A program made the translations under genes and the position numbers. Shown here piece by piece: positions 28,015-36,235 of a stretch of 58,905 nt of DNA (position 1 is its first letter; each line of letters opens with the position of its first letter). The notes below the pieces were generated by a model. The model did no database searches. It had not been told where the DNA came from and was given only the letters and a program-made list of their open reading frames with translations. Source of the stretch: CAYVXE01 sp964455375 (GTDB lineage Bacteria > Zhuqueibacterota > Zhuqueibacteria > Oceanimicrobiales > Oceanimicrobiaceae); the NCBI GenBank assembly GCA_964455375.1, contig CAYVXE010000014.1:1-58905 (forward strand). The letters are read 5' to 3'.

Positions 28015-28824
28015 ATGAAAAAAAACAATAAAGACAGAACCTCACCGGGAGAAAAATTTGAGCATCTCCTTTCAATTATGTCACAATTAAGGGGAAAGAG
28101 CGGTTGCCCGTGGGATAAAGAACAAACCCATCAAACACTGCGACAATATTTGCTGGAAGAAACGTTTGAGGTACTTGAGACATTGGATGAAGAAAACTAC
28201 GAAGAGCTATCGAAAGAACTGGGAGACCTCTTGCTGCAAATTGTTTTCCATGCTCAAATTGCCACTGAAAATAAGCATTTTCTTATCGACGATGTTCTCC
28301 AGGAAATTACAGACAAGTTAATTCGCCGTCATCCCAATGTGTTTGGTAATCTGGCCATTGAAACGGCAGAGGAACAATCGGTTAACTGGGAAAAAATAAA
28401 ACAAACGGAGGGAAAGAAATCCGTCATCGACGGCGTGCCGAAGGCCCTGTCTGCTTTGTTGCGTGCAGCACGTATTCAGCAAAAAGCAACGACTGTGGGG
28501 TTTGACTGGCCTGATGAAAATCCTGTTTGGCTAAAAATAGAGGAAGAATTGGCAGAACTAAAGCAGGCCTGCACAGAGAATAACCGGGACAATATCGAAG
28601 AAGAATTCGGCGATTTGCTATTTTCTCTTGTAAACCTTTCCCGGTTTTTACATATTAATGCGGAAGATGCTTTACGGCGAACCATTAATAAGTTCATTTA
28701 CCGTTTTCAGAAAATTGAGCAGGAATTCGAATCACAAAACAGGTCAATTCATGACTCATCGCTGGAAGAAATGGACGCCATTTGGAATAAGATAAAATCG
28801 CAAGAAAAAAGTACGGTCGAATAA
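28015..28824 (+). CDS. mazG: nucleoside triphosphate pyrophosphohydrolase MazG
   Basis: MazG hydrolyses NTPs to NMP and pyrophosphate, cleaning the nucleotide pool. The 269-residue protein is the two-domain form: the first domain has 'GCPWDKEQTHQTLRQYLLEETFEVLE' and 'ELGDLLLQIVFHAQI', and the second, about 140 residues later, has 'LAELKQACTENNRDNIEEEFGDLLFSLVNLSRF'. Both EExxE and ExxD metal sites are present. It is a single plus-strand gene between minus-strand genes. Confidence 0.95.
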   Translation: MKKNNKDRTSPGEKFEHLLSIMSQLRGKSGCPWDKEQTHQTLRQYLLEETFEVLETLDEENYEELSKELGDLLLQIVFHAQIATENKHFLIDDVLQEITDKLIRRHPNVFGNLAIETAEEQSVNWEKIKQTEGKKSVIDGVPKALSALLRAARIQQKATTVGFDWPDENPVWLKIEEELAELKQACTENNRDNIEEEFGDLLFSLVNLSRFLHINAEDALRRTINKFIYRFQKIEQEFESQNRSIHDSSLEEMDAIWNKIKSQEKSTVE

Positions 28825-28829
28825 AAAAA

Positions 28830-28855
28830 CCGGCCTTCTTCAAATCCCGGCCGGT
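28830..28855 (-). terminator. rho-independent terminator after the EF-G gene
   Basis: A 7-bp ACCGGCC/GGCCGGT stem (28830-28836 with 28849-28855) is followed, on the minus strand, by a run of seven U. It sits between convergent mazG and the EF-G gene and would stop minus-strand transcription. On the plus strand the U tract is poor. Confidence 0.75.
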
Positions 28856-28983
28856 CAAAAATCATTCATGAGCAATTGACGAGAACGCTGAAAATGTCGT
28901 TTCAAGAGAGCGAAACCGTGGGAAAAGGTTGTTTGCAAGTTCTTGCCGTTTAAGTGCTCAACCGGATTTCGCCTTTCATTAAA

Positions 28984-31071
28984 TCACGAATTGCTTTTTT
29001 CTTCTTCGTAGGCAGCGATAATCTTCTTCATTACATCCTGCGGTACTTCTTCATAATGGGAAAATTTCCTTCGATGTAAACCTCGGCCTTGCGTCATGGA
29101 ACGAAGGGAGGTTGAATATTTATACAATTCAGCCAGAGGAACTTTTGCCTTAACAATCTGGAAATGTCCTTCGGAGTCCATACCTGAAATTTTACCGCGT
29201 CGGCTCGAGATATCTCCCATAACGTCCCCCATATATTCTTCAGGAACAATCACTTCAACATCATACACAGGTTCCAACAACACTGGTTTTGCTTCCTTAA
29301 ATGCCTTTTTAAACGCCATTGAACCAGCCACCTTAAAGGCCATTTCGGAAGAATCCACATTGTGGTAACTGCCGTCATACAAAGTTACTCTCAAATCCGT
29401 AACCGTACATCCGGCGATCACGCCATTTTCCATGGATTCCCGAATACCTTTCTCAACGGCAGGAATGAACTTTGAGGGTATGACACCCCCGACAATGGCA
29501 TTTACAAATTCAAAACCTCCACCTCGCGGCAACGGTTCAATTTTTATCCAAACATCTCCATATTGGCCGCGACCTCCGGACTGCTTCTTATATTTTCCCT
29601 GTGTTTGCCCGCTTCCTTTAATGGTTTCGCGATAAGCAATTTTAGGTTCAACTAATTCCACCTCAACCCCGAATTTTTCTTTTAAACGCCGTACAATAAT
29701 GTCGAGGTGTAACTCACCCTGACCTGCAATAATGGTTTGTTTCAGTTCGGGATCATAATTAACGATAAAGGTCGGATCTTGTTCGTGCAGCGAGTGTAAT
29801 CCAGTCGAGATTTTATCTTCATCGCCTTTTGCTTTTGGTTCAACCGCTATACGGATAACCGGGTTAGGGAATTCAATTTCTTTCAAAATGATCGGTTTTT
29901 TCTTGTCACAAAGCGTATTTCCCGTATGCGAATCTTTGAGTTTCACCGTAGCGCCGATATCGCCCGCATGCATGATTCCGATTTCATGCCGATCTTTTCC
30001 ATTCATTAAATAAATTTGTCCGATTTTCTCACTTACGCCTCTATTGGTGTTCATCACTTCGGAACCGGCAGTCAGTTTTCCGGAAAAAACTCTAAAATAT
30101 GACAATTCACCGACGTGAAATTCGGAAACTGTTTTGAAAATCAGCAAACTCAATGGCGATTCTTCGTTACAGGCAATCTTGATTTCCTCATTTGAATTTT
30201 TTTTCTTCGCGACTTCATCGGGTCGGTCAATTGCAGATGGGGCATAATCAGCTATGAAATCCAGCAAATGATGGACGCCGATATTTTTTGCGGCAGCGCT
30301 GCACAGAACCGGAGTAATGATATTATGCATTATTCCTTCCCGCAATCCTGTTCTTATTTCTCCAGGGCTAAGAGCGCCTTCATCGAAGAACTTTTCAAGG
30401 AGCGTGTCATCACTTTCAGCAGCCATTTCAATAATTTTTTCATGCAATTCATCTGCCTTGGCTTTGAGATTTTCCGGTATTTCAGATGTTGAATATTTAC
30501 CAGAACCATTCTTCTCGTAGGTCACTAACTCCATTTTAACCAAATCCACAAAGGAGTCAAAGTTTTCTCCCTGATTTACGGGAATCTGAAATTGAACGAT
30601 CTGGTTTCCAAATCTATCATGGGCCATTCCAAGCACTTTATCAAAATCTGCGTGCTCCTTATCCATGCGGTTCACAACAATCATTGAAGGCAGGTTATAT
30701 TGCTTTCTGATTTTCCACACACTTTCCGTACCGACTTCCACGCCTGCCGTACCATTAAGAACAACCAAACCAAGATCAACCACACGAAGCGTACCTTTAA
30801 CCTCACCTCTGAAATCAGAATAGCCCGGTGTGTCCAGAACATTTATTTTACAGTTTTTCCATTCACAGTGCAGGATAGATGTGTTAATGGATATTTTGCG
30901 TTCAATTTCATCAGCGTTGTAATCGGATATAGTTGAACCATCATCGACAGTTCCCAAGCGATTGGACATTTTAGCGGAATAAAGTATCGCTTCACCAAGA
31001 GTTGTTTTACCAACAGTCGCATGCCCAATTAAGGCAATATTACGAATATTTTCCGGAGAATATTCTTTCAC
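28984..31071 (-). CDS. fusA: elongation factor G-like protein (EF-G2 type)
   Basis: A 695-residue translational GTPase with the full EF-G domain order: G domain (about 8-275), domain II, III, IV with 'YRETIKGSGQTQGKYKKQSGGRGQYGDV', and V ending 'TQGRGLHRRKFSHYEEVP'. The P-loop is GHATVGKT rather than the classical GHVDAGKT, and the G3 motif is DTPGYSDF rather than DTPGHVDF. These changes are typical of the EF-G2 paralogue group, not the main elongation factor, which is probably elsewhere. The start codon is GTG, with an AGGGAGG ribosome-binding site about 7 nt upstream. Confidence 0.88.
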   Translation of the reverse strand: MKEYSPENIRNIALIGHATVGKTTLGEAILYSAKMSNRLGTVDDGSTISDYNADEIERKISINTSILHCEWKNCKINVLDTPGYSDFRGEVKGTLRVVDLGLVVLNGTAGVEVGTESVWKIRKQYNLPSMIVVNRMDKEHADFDKVLGMAHDRFGNQIVQFQIPVNQGENFDSFVDLVKMELVTYEKNGSGKYSTSEIPENLKAKADELHEKIIEMAAESDDTLLEKFFDEGALSPGEIRTGLREGIMHNIITPVLCSAAAKNIGVHHLLDFIADYAPSAIDRPDEVAKKKNSNEEIKIACNEESPLSLLIFKTVSEFHVGELSYFRVFSGKLTAGSEVMNTNRGVSEKIGQIYLMNGKDRHEIGIMHAGDIGATVKLKDSHTGNTLCDKKKPIILKEIEFPNPVIRIAVEPKAKGDEDKISTGLHSLHEQDPTFIVNYDPELKQTIIAGQGELHLDIIVRRLKEKFGVEVELVEPKIAYRETIKGSGQTQGKYKKQSGGRGQYGDVWIKIEPLPRGGGFEFVNAIVGGVIPSKFIPAVEKGIRESMENGVIAGCTVTDLRVTLYDGSYHNVDSSEMAFKVAGSMAFKKAFKEAKPVLLEPVYDVEVIVPEEYMGDVMGDISSRRGKISGMDSEGHFQIVKAKVPLAELYKYSTSLRSMTQGRGLHRRKFSHYEEVPQDVMKKIIAAYEEEKSNS

Positions 31072-31173
31072 TATAAACCTCCCTTAATTTTGCAAATTGT
31101 CATATGCCAGCACCCGTTTTAATTACGGCCCCAGTAATTGTTCAAGAATCAAAACTGACAAAAACTAAAAAAA

Positions 31174-31191
31174 GAGAGCTAAAAAGCTCTC
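31174..31191 (-). terminator. rho-independent terminator after the STAS gene
   Basis: A GAGAGCT-AAAA-AGCTCTC hairpin with a minus-strand U run after it lies about 40 bp past the STAS stop codon. Confidence 0.75.
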
Positions 31192-31229
31192 AATAAGTTG
31201 TCATTATTTTCAATTTTCATTCATCGTCG

Positions 31230-31568
31230 TTAAAAACTTTGCGCAGCACCTTCAGATGTTTCATAGATTTCAAAAATCGTGTCCAATTTCGTCATCACCA
31301 GGATTCCTTCCATCAGTTCATCCACCGCGGCTAATTTCAAATTCCCACCACGACTACGCACAGAAGTCAATGCTGATATTAAAATACCAAGACCTGAACT
31401 GTTCATCCGCTTGATCTCCGACATGTCTATAACGACATTAGGGATCTCTCTGTCCAGCAATGAATAAATTTTTTTCTTGAATTCTTCCGAATCAGGAGGT
31501 CCACCCATTAATTTTCCACTGATATCTAAAATAGCAACATTCCCTAATACTCTTTCTTTAATTTTCAT
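31230..31568 (-). CDS. STAS-domain anti-sigma factor antagonist
   Basis: A 112-residue single STAS domain of the SpoIIAA/RsbV family, which binds an anti-sigma factor kinase in the partner-switching pathway. The strands and the phosphoacceptor loop are evident: 'NVVIDMSEIKRMNSSGLGILISAL', where the Ser pair 'NSSG' is the usual phosphorylation site. No anti-sigma kinase gene is adjacent. It has its own promoter and terminator, so it is monocistronic. The ribosome-binding site is AAGGAGG. Confidence 0.9.
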   Translation of the reverse strand: MKIKERVLGNVAILDISGKLMGGPPDSEEFKKKIYSLLDREIPNVVIDMSEIKRMNSSGLGILISALTSVRSRGGNLKLAAVDELMEGILVMTKLDTIFEIYETSEGAAQSF

Positions 31569-31644
31569 ATACCCTCCTTATAATGGGAAAAATCAAGTTT
31601 TAAGCAGTTTTCCAGGAAACATACTTTTAAAAATAAGTAAATTA

Positions 31645-31673
31645 ATAATAATATAATAGGTTAAAAAAGTCAA
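31645..31673 (-). promoter_or_regulatory. putative sigma-70 promoter of the STAS gene
   Basis: On the minus strand TTGACT (31668-31673) and TATTAT (31645-31650) have 17-bp spacing, giving a leader of about 70 nt. Confidence 0.5.
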
Positions 31674-31735
31674 TAAAAATCTATTTAACGCTACAGTTAA
31701 ATTGCCCTTATTCACAAATCATAAAGAATTTTTTA

Positions 31736-31764
31736 TTGACAAATTTATTATATTTTCGTATATT
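31736..31764 (+). promoter_or_regulatory. sigma-70-type promoter of rpsT
   Basis: A perfect TTGACA (31736-31741) and TATATT (31759-31764) are spaced by 17 bp on the plus strand. The predicted start is about 35 nt upstream of rpsT. The rpsT Shine-Dalgarno is AAGGAG at 31795-31800, 4 nt before the ATG. Confidence 0.75.
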
Positions 31765-31804
31765 CTTGCCTACAATAAACAGGCACTAAAGGCTAAGGAG
31801 TAGC

Positions 31805-32056
31805 ATGGCAAATTATCTATCAACAATCAGGCGAATCAGAAGAAGTAAAAAATCGCAAATTCGAAATAAGCAATATAAAACGATGATGAAATCTGCTATC
31901 AAAAAAATACGCACATCAACTGATAAAAGCGAAGCCGAAATCCTTTTGAAACAAACCACATCTTTATTGGATAAACTGGTTACGAAAGGGATTATACACA
32001 AAAATAAGGCGGCCAATCAAAAATCAAGACTTGCCTTATTTGTGAATGCTTTATAA
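31805..32056 (+). CDS. rpsT: 30S ribosomal protein S20
   Basis: S20 is a primary 16S rRNA-binding protein. The 83-residue sequence is very basic and shows the family pattern: 'IRRIRRSKKSQIRNKQYKTMMKSAIKKI' and, near the end, 'LVTKGIIHKNKAANQKSRLA'. It has its own promoter and terminator, as is usual for rpsT. It is divergent from the STAS gene and convergent with guaB. Confidence 0.96.
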   Translation: MANYLSTIRRIRRSKKSQIRNKQYKTMMKSAIKKIRTSTDKSEAEILLKQTTSLLDKLVTKGIIHKNKAANQKSRLALFVNAL

Positions 32057-32079
32057 GATTCGTTAGCTTTAACGACCAC

Positions 32080-32145
32080 GAAACCGGGTGCGTAAGTCTA
32101 CTGGTAATTCCCCCTAATTCCAGTTGGATAAACAAACCCGGTTTC
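32080..32145 (+). terminator. terminator-like structure after rpsT
   Basis: GAAACCGGGT (32080-32089) pairs with ACCCGGTTTC (32136-32145), and an inner hairpin (CTGG-AATT...AATT-CCAG, about 32101-32123) fills the loop. A TCTTTTTC tract follows. It lies between convergent rpsT and guaB. Confidence 0.65.
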
Positions 32146-32151
32146 TCTTTT

Positions 32152-33618
32152 TCATTGCGACATGTTATAGTTTGGAGCCTCTTTGGAAATCATTACATTA
32201 TGGGGGTGATTTTCCCTTAAACCAGCGGCGCTGATTTTGACAAATCGACTCTTTTCCCGTAACTCGGCTATATTTTTTGTTCCACAGTACCCCATTGATG
32301 CCCTGAGACCGCCCACCATTTGGTAAACAATCTCACTTAACTTACCCCGATACGGCACACGTCCTTCGATACCTTCCGGCACCAGTTTTTTCGCATTTTT
32401 TTGTTCTGCTTGAAAATAACGATCTTTACTGCCCTGCTGCATGGCAGAAAGAGACCCCATGCCGCGATAAACCTTGAACCTCCGTCCGCTCATATAAATC
32501 GTCTCACCAGGACTTTCTTCTGTTCCTGCAAACAAACTCCCTATCATTACAGACTGTGCACCCGCTGCAACAGCCTTGGCAATGTCGCCGGTTTGCTTAA
32601 TTCCACCATCTGAGATGAGCGGTACATTTTGCTGGTCACAAACTTTTGCGCAATCCATAACCGCACTGATTTGCGGCATGCCTATTCCTGCAACAACCCT
32701 TGTCGTACAAATTGTACCAGGCCCCATACCGACTTTCACCGCATCGGCGCCAACATCTATCAACGCTTTCGCACCATCGGCAGTTGCCACATTACCGGCG
32801 ATTAGTTCAATGGCACTAAATTTTTTCTTCAACAATTTTATTTTCTGTAACACCCCCTCTGAATGGCCATGAGCCGTATCTACAACGAGTACATCCACAT
32901 TTGTATCGATTAAAGCAGAAGCACGGAGCAAAGCATCATCGGTCACCCCTACGGCTGCGCCAACTCTTAATCTTCCATGTTCATCCTTTGCAGCGCCAGG
33001 ATACATTTTCTTTTTCTGAATATCCTTCACGGTGATTAGGCCCTGTAAATTCCCATCTTGATCCACAACCGGTAATTTTTCGATGCGATTGGTTTGTAAT
33101 ATTTTTTCAGCTTCTTCTAAGGTCGTGCCCACAGGCACGGTAATGAGATTCTGTTTTGTCATCAATTCACGAATCATTTTACCAGTATCGATCTCGAAAC
33201 GAAGATCGCGATTCGTCAATATACCGATCAATTTTTTATCCTGAACAATGGGAATGCCTGATATTTTAAAGCGTTGCATTAATTCCAGAGCTTCGCTTAT
33301 TTTTTGATCGGCGGTTAATGTAATTGGCTGGAAAATCATGCCGCTCTCTGAACGTTTTACCTTATCCACTTCGTGAACTTGTTCCTCGATGCTCATATTT
33401 TTATGAATAATTCCAATGCCTCCTTCACGCGCTAAAGCGATGGCTAAATTAGATTCAGTGACCGTATCCATTGCTGCAGCTACCAACGGGATATTCAGCT
33501 TAATATTTCGTGTAAGGTATGTAGACGTGTCAGCATTTTTCGGAAGAACCTCGGAGTATGCCGGTACTAACAAAACATCATCAAACGTCAGCGCTTCTCC
33601 GATAATTTTTTCAACCAT
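32152..33618 (-). CDS. guaB: inosine-5'-monophosphate dehydrogenase
   Basis: GuaB oxidises IMP to XMP, the committed step to GMP. The 488-residue protein has the TIM barrel opening 'LTFDDVLLVPAYSEVLP', a pair of CBS domains inserted at about 95-215, the catalytic cysteine in 'GPGTICTTRVVAGIG', and the flap 'YRGMGSLSAMQQGSKDRY' region. It stands alone on the minus strand. It complements purB and purC elsewhere in the window. Confidence 0.97.
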   Translation of the reverse strand: MVEKIIGEALTFDDVLLVPAYSEVLPKNADTSTYLTRNIKLNIPLVAAAMDTVTESNLAIALAREGGIGIIHKNMSIEEQVHEVDKVKRSESGMIFQPITLTADQKISEALELMQRFKISGIPIVQDKKLIGILTNRDLRFEIDTGKMIRELMTKQNLITVPVGTTLEEAEKILQTNRIEKLPVVDQDGNLQGLITVKDIQKKKMYPGAAKDEHGRLRVGAAVGVTDDALLRASALIDTNVDVLVVDTAHGHSEGVLQKIKLLKKKFSAIELIAGNVATADGAKALIDVGADAVKVGMGPGTICTTRVVAGIGMPQISAVMDCAKVCDQQNVPLISDGGIKQTGDIAKAVAAGAQSVMIGSLFAGTEESPGETIYMSGRRFKVYRGMGSLSAMQQGSKDRYFQAEQKNAKKLVPEGIEGRVPYRGKLSEIVYQMVGGLRASMGYCGTKNIAELREKSRFVKISAAGLRENHPHNVMISKEAPNYNMSQ

Positions 33619-33690
33619 TCTGCCTCCCTGTGTTTTAAAAATTTATGAACTTTAACAAATATCTTAAAAATAAGCAATGAATTTTATCAA

Positions 33691-33720
33691 AAAAAAACCG
33701 GCTTTCATAAACCGGCTTTT
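33691..33720 (-). terminator. probable terminator of the signalling/FtsZ run
   Basis: On the minus strand two AAAGCCGG arms form an imperfect hairpin (AAAA-CCGG-TTT pairing, with single-G bulges), followed by nine U. It lies just after the last gene of the run (stop at 33755). Confidence 0.6.
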
Positions 33721-33754
33721 CATAATCATCAAACTCAACGTTTTATATAAAATT

Positions 33755-34399
33755 TTATTGTGAGCTTTCAAACAAATCCATTGCTTCATTTTGATGGTCG
33801 ACGATATCATTTATATGAATAACAATTTCTGGCTCTTTAATATCAAAAAACGGGAAGTCCTGTTCTTTCCCTACAAGTTTTATGGGTTGTTGGGAGTGAA
33901 ACTCATCAGAGGTTTTCTTAAATAATTCCAATTGTTTCACTTTTAGAAAATTAAAATCATTTGTTATTTTTTTAGTAAAATGTTTAACCTTGTCGTGGGT
34001 ATCTTCAACCGCGTTGCTGCATTTCTCGACAGTCATTCTGTGTTCCAGTGAGTCTTCGAGCTCGGTTATATTGCGTAATATGTGCAGAGCGATGTCGGCT
34101 TTATGAGTAAATTCAGGCGAAATCATTGCACCGCTGCGAATAAACCTGGAAAAGACAACCTGAATCTTGCTGGCAATTTTTTCCACGCCTTCATAACCGT
34201 GTATCATTGCCAAGTCCATAATCGTACGTGCTGCTTTTTCAAATTGAATGAGCAATTCCCTGTTCCGGGGTGCTTTTTTTAGTGCTTCCAGAGACTTTTT
34301 CATCGTTGAAAGATTGCAAAAAACCTGTTGAAAGTAAGCAGCTTTTAACGGTTGACAACGATTTTTTTCTCTCTCAAAACCATCCATAGGATCGTACAC
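33755..34399 (-). CDS. HPt-like helical protein lacking the phospho-histidine
   Basis: A 214-residue cytoplasmic, mostly helical protein. Residues about 20-110 resemble a CheA P1/HPt four-helix module: 'FEKAARTIMDLAMIHGYEGVEKIASKI' lines up with the family pattern A-H-T-I-K-G-S-A, but the histidine position is Arg58 and the following Lys-Gly is Met-Asp. Phosphotransfer by this domain is therefore unlikely. The C-terminal half (about 120-214) has coiled-coil character and an acidic tail. It is the last gene of the run, 17 bp after the FtsZ-like gene. The start is GTG at 34399, with ATG 34387 as alternative. The alignment is by eye. Confidence 0.65.
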   Translation of the reverse strand: MYDPMDGFEREKNRCQPLKAAYFQQVFCNLSTMKKSLEALKKAPRNRELLIQFEKAARTIMDLAMIHGYEGVEKIASKIQVVFSRFIRSGAMISPEFTHKADIALHILRNITELEDSLEHRMTVEKCSNAVEDTHDKVKHFTKKITNDFNFLKVKQLELFKKTSDEFHSQQPIKLVGKEQDFPFFDIKEPEIVIHINDIVDHQNEAMDLFESSQ

Positions 34400-34416
34400 T
34401 CTTTACTCTTATTCTA

Positions 34417-36150
34417 TTAAAAGAGTTTATCAAAGTACTTAACTGCGTCACTTACATTGGAAAATTGGTCTGGTTTTCCATCCGGTTGTGGATTTTCAGT
34501 CTCGCTTTTTCCGTTTTCTTCTACGGTTAATTTTACATCCTTTCCATGATTTTTTTCATTCGCGGCCACAGAGTCGTTCTTATCTTTGTGATGGTCAACG
34601 CTATTCCCATCAGATGGGTTCTGCAGTAATTCAAGAATATTTGTGAACTTTTGCAACAATTCTTCGGCGCTTTCAAAAGCACTGTCTTCACCGGAAATCA
34701 TCTTTCTTAGCGTTTGTGGAATCACTCGGAACAAGTCCAAAAGGCTTTCGGAAAGGTCGAATTCCTTATCAATTGCACATTGTGCCAATTCACCAACCGC
34801 CTCAACAAACTCGGATATTTTTGAATAAGAAAAAAGTTCGGCAGAATTGTGTAATGACGAGCAGGCATTTTTTACATCGCGCATGTATTTTTCATTTCCT
34901 TGACGATTTCCCAATGAAATCCCTTTGATTGCTTCTTCAAGAATAGAAATATCCGCCTCGGATTCTTCCATAAAAATGTCTGAAAACACGGAATTTGCTT
35001 TGGAGTCTGCTGGTTTCGTTTCCGGAGATGCCTCGGGAGAAATCAGATCCACAACGCTATCCGACGGGAGAAAAGATTCTTCCGTACTTTTCATGTCGAT
35101 GTTTCGATGCCCCTTCTTTTGGGCCTCTTCCGTCTTTTTGATGACCATTTCAATATCGGTTGCAGAACGTTTACTGGATTTTAAACACGTGACAATCAGC
35201 ATGACACGTATAGTGTTCCCCATACTTTCATCCAGACGTGCCCCCCAAATTATTTTTGCTGACGGATCCAACTTTTCGGCGACCGTTCTCATGATAGTTT
35301 TTGCAGATTTTAAAGACAATTCCTTGCCACCCGAAATATTAATTAATGCATTTCGGGCACCGGTTACATCGATATCCAACAATGGGTTCTCCAGAGCTCT
35401 TTGTGCGGCTTCTTCAGCATTCATATCTGTTTCACATTCGCCCAACCCGATCATCGCCAACCCACCGTCTTTCATGATCGTCCGAACATCGGCAAAATCC
35501 AGATTTACCAGACCTTTTTCTGTAACGAGTTCGGTAATTCCCTTGACCGCATTTACCAATATTTCATCTGCAACTTTAAAAGCACCATTTAGCGGCATAT
35601 CCGGAACCAAATCAAGCAGCCGGTCGTTCTGGACGACGATCACAGTATCTACGTTCCACTGTAACTTTTCAAGACCTTTTCTCGCGTTATCCCAGCGAAC
35701 GATACCTTCATCACTAAATGGCAGTGTCACAACAGCAATTGTCAAAGCGCCGAGTTTTTTTGCAATTTCGGCAATAACCGGGGCAGAACCGGTACCGGTG
35801 CCGCCACCCAAGCCGCATGTAATGAAAACCATGTCCGAGCCGGTTAATTTTTCTTCAAGATCTTGCAGACTTTCTTTTGCGGAATTTTCTCCCATTTCCG
35901 GATCGCTGCCTGCCCCTAACCCATTTGTAATGGATTTACCTATCAAAATTTTTTGATCTGCATTTGCATAAAGCAAATCTTGGGCATCCGTGTTTACAGC
36001 TATCACTTCAACACCTTTTATGCCAACTTCAAGAAGTCGGGTTACTGTATTATTGCCCCCGCCACCTGTTCCGATAATTTTTATTTTTGTTTTGTGTGAA
36101 CTGAGCACAGCCTCAAGTTCTTTATCGGTGTCATTACTTTGGGTACCCAT
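34417..36150 (-). CDS. FtsZ GTPase fused to a C-terminal HPt-like domain
   Basis: A 577-residue fusion. Residues about 22-322 are a complete FtsZ GTPase: the nucleotide loop 'GTGGGGNN' (27-34), the tubulin signature GGGTGTG (115-121) and the T7 catalytic loop N216-x-D218-x2-D221, so polymerisation-coupled GTP hydrolysis is plausible. Details such as 'TCGLGGGTGTGSAPV', 'VVTLPF' and 'IIWGARLDE..GNTIRVMLIVT' read more like archaeal FtsZ than the usual bacterial protein. After a 65-residue linker comes a helical domain (about 395-510) resembling HPt, with Ser431 at the histidine position, then an acidic linker and the amphipathic tail 'VSDAVKYFDKLF'. No ftsA or ftsQ is nearby, so this is unlikely to be the main division FtsZ. 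Confidence 0.85.
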   Translation of the reverse strand: MGTQSNDTDKELEAVLSSHKTKIKIIGTGGGGNNTVTRLLEVGIKGVEVIAVNTDAQDLLYANADQKILIGKSITNGLGAGSDPEMGENSAKESLQDLEEKLTGSDMVFITCGLGGGTGTGSAPVIAEIAKKLGALTIAVVTLPFSDEGIVRWDNARKGLEKLQWNVDTVIVVQNDRLLDLVPDMPLNGAFKVADEILVNAVKGITELVTEKGLVNLDFADVRTIMKDGGLAMIGLGECETDMNAEEAAQRALENPLLDIDVTGARNALINISGGKELSLKSAKTIMRTVAEKLDPSAKIIWGARLDESMGNTIRVMLIVTCLKSSKRSATDIEMVIKKTEEAQKKGHRNIDMKSTEESFLPSDSVVDLISPEASPETKPADSKANSVFSDIFMEESEADISILEEAIKGISLGNRQGNEKYMRDVKNACSSLHNSAELFSYSKISEFVEAVGELAQCAIDKEFDLSESLLDLFRVIPQTLRKMISGEDSAFESAEELLQKFTNILELLQNPSDGNSVDHHKDKNDSVAANEKNHGKDVKLTVEENGKSETENPQPDGKPDQFSNVSDAVKYFDKLF

Positions 36151-36235
36151 TGCAAAGTCCTCAATTCTTATATTTTACTTTATGCTAAACAGCAGACAAT
36201 GTATTTCCATTCAAAAATGAAACAATTATCCGAAG

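Noticed and set aside
33696..33720. Direct repeat AAACCGGCTTT taken as a repeat element
   Set aside because: The two arms can pair with small bulges and are followed by a U tract, so a terminator explains it better.
34925..35956. A long plus-strand open frame of 343 codons opposite the FtsZ gene
   Set aside because: It is Ser/Phe/Ile-rich, has no recognisable motif, and is fully antisense to a clearly functional gene.
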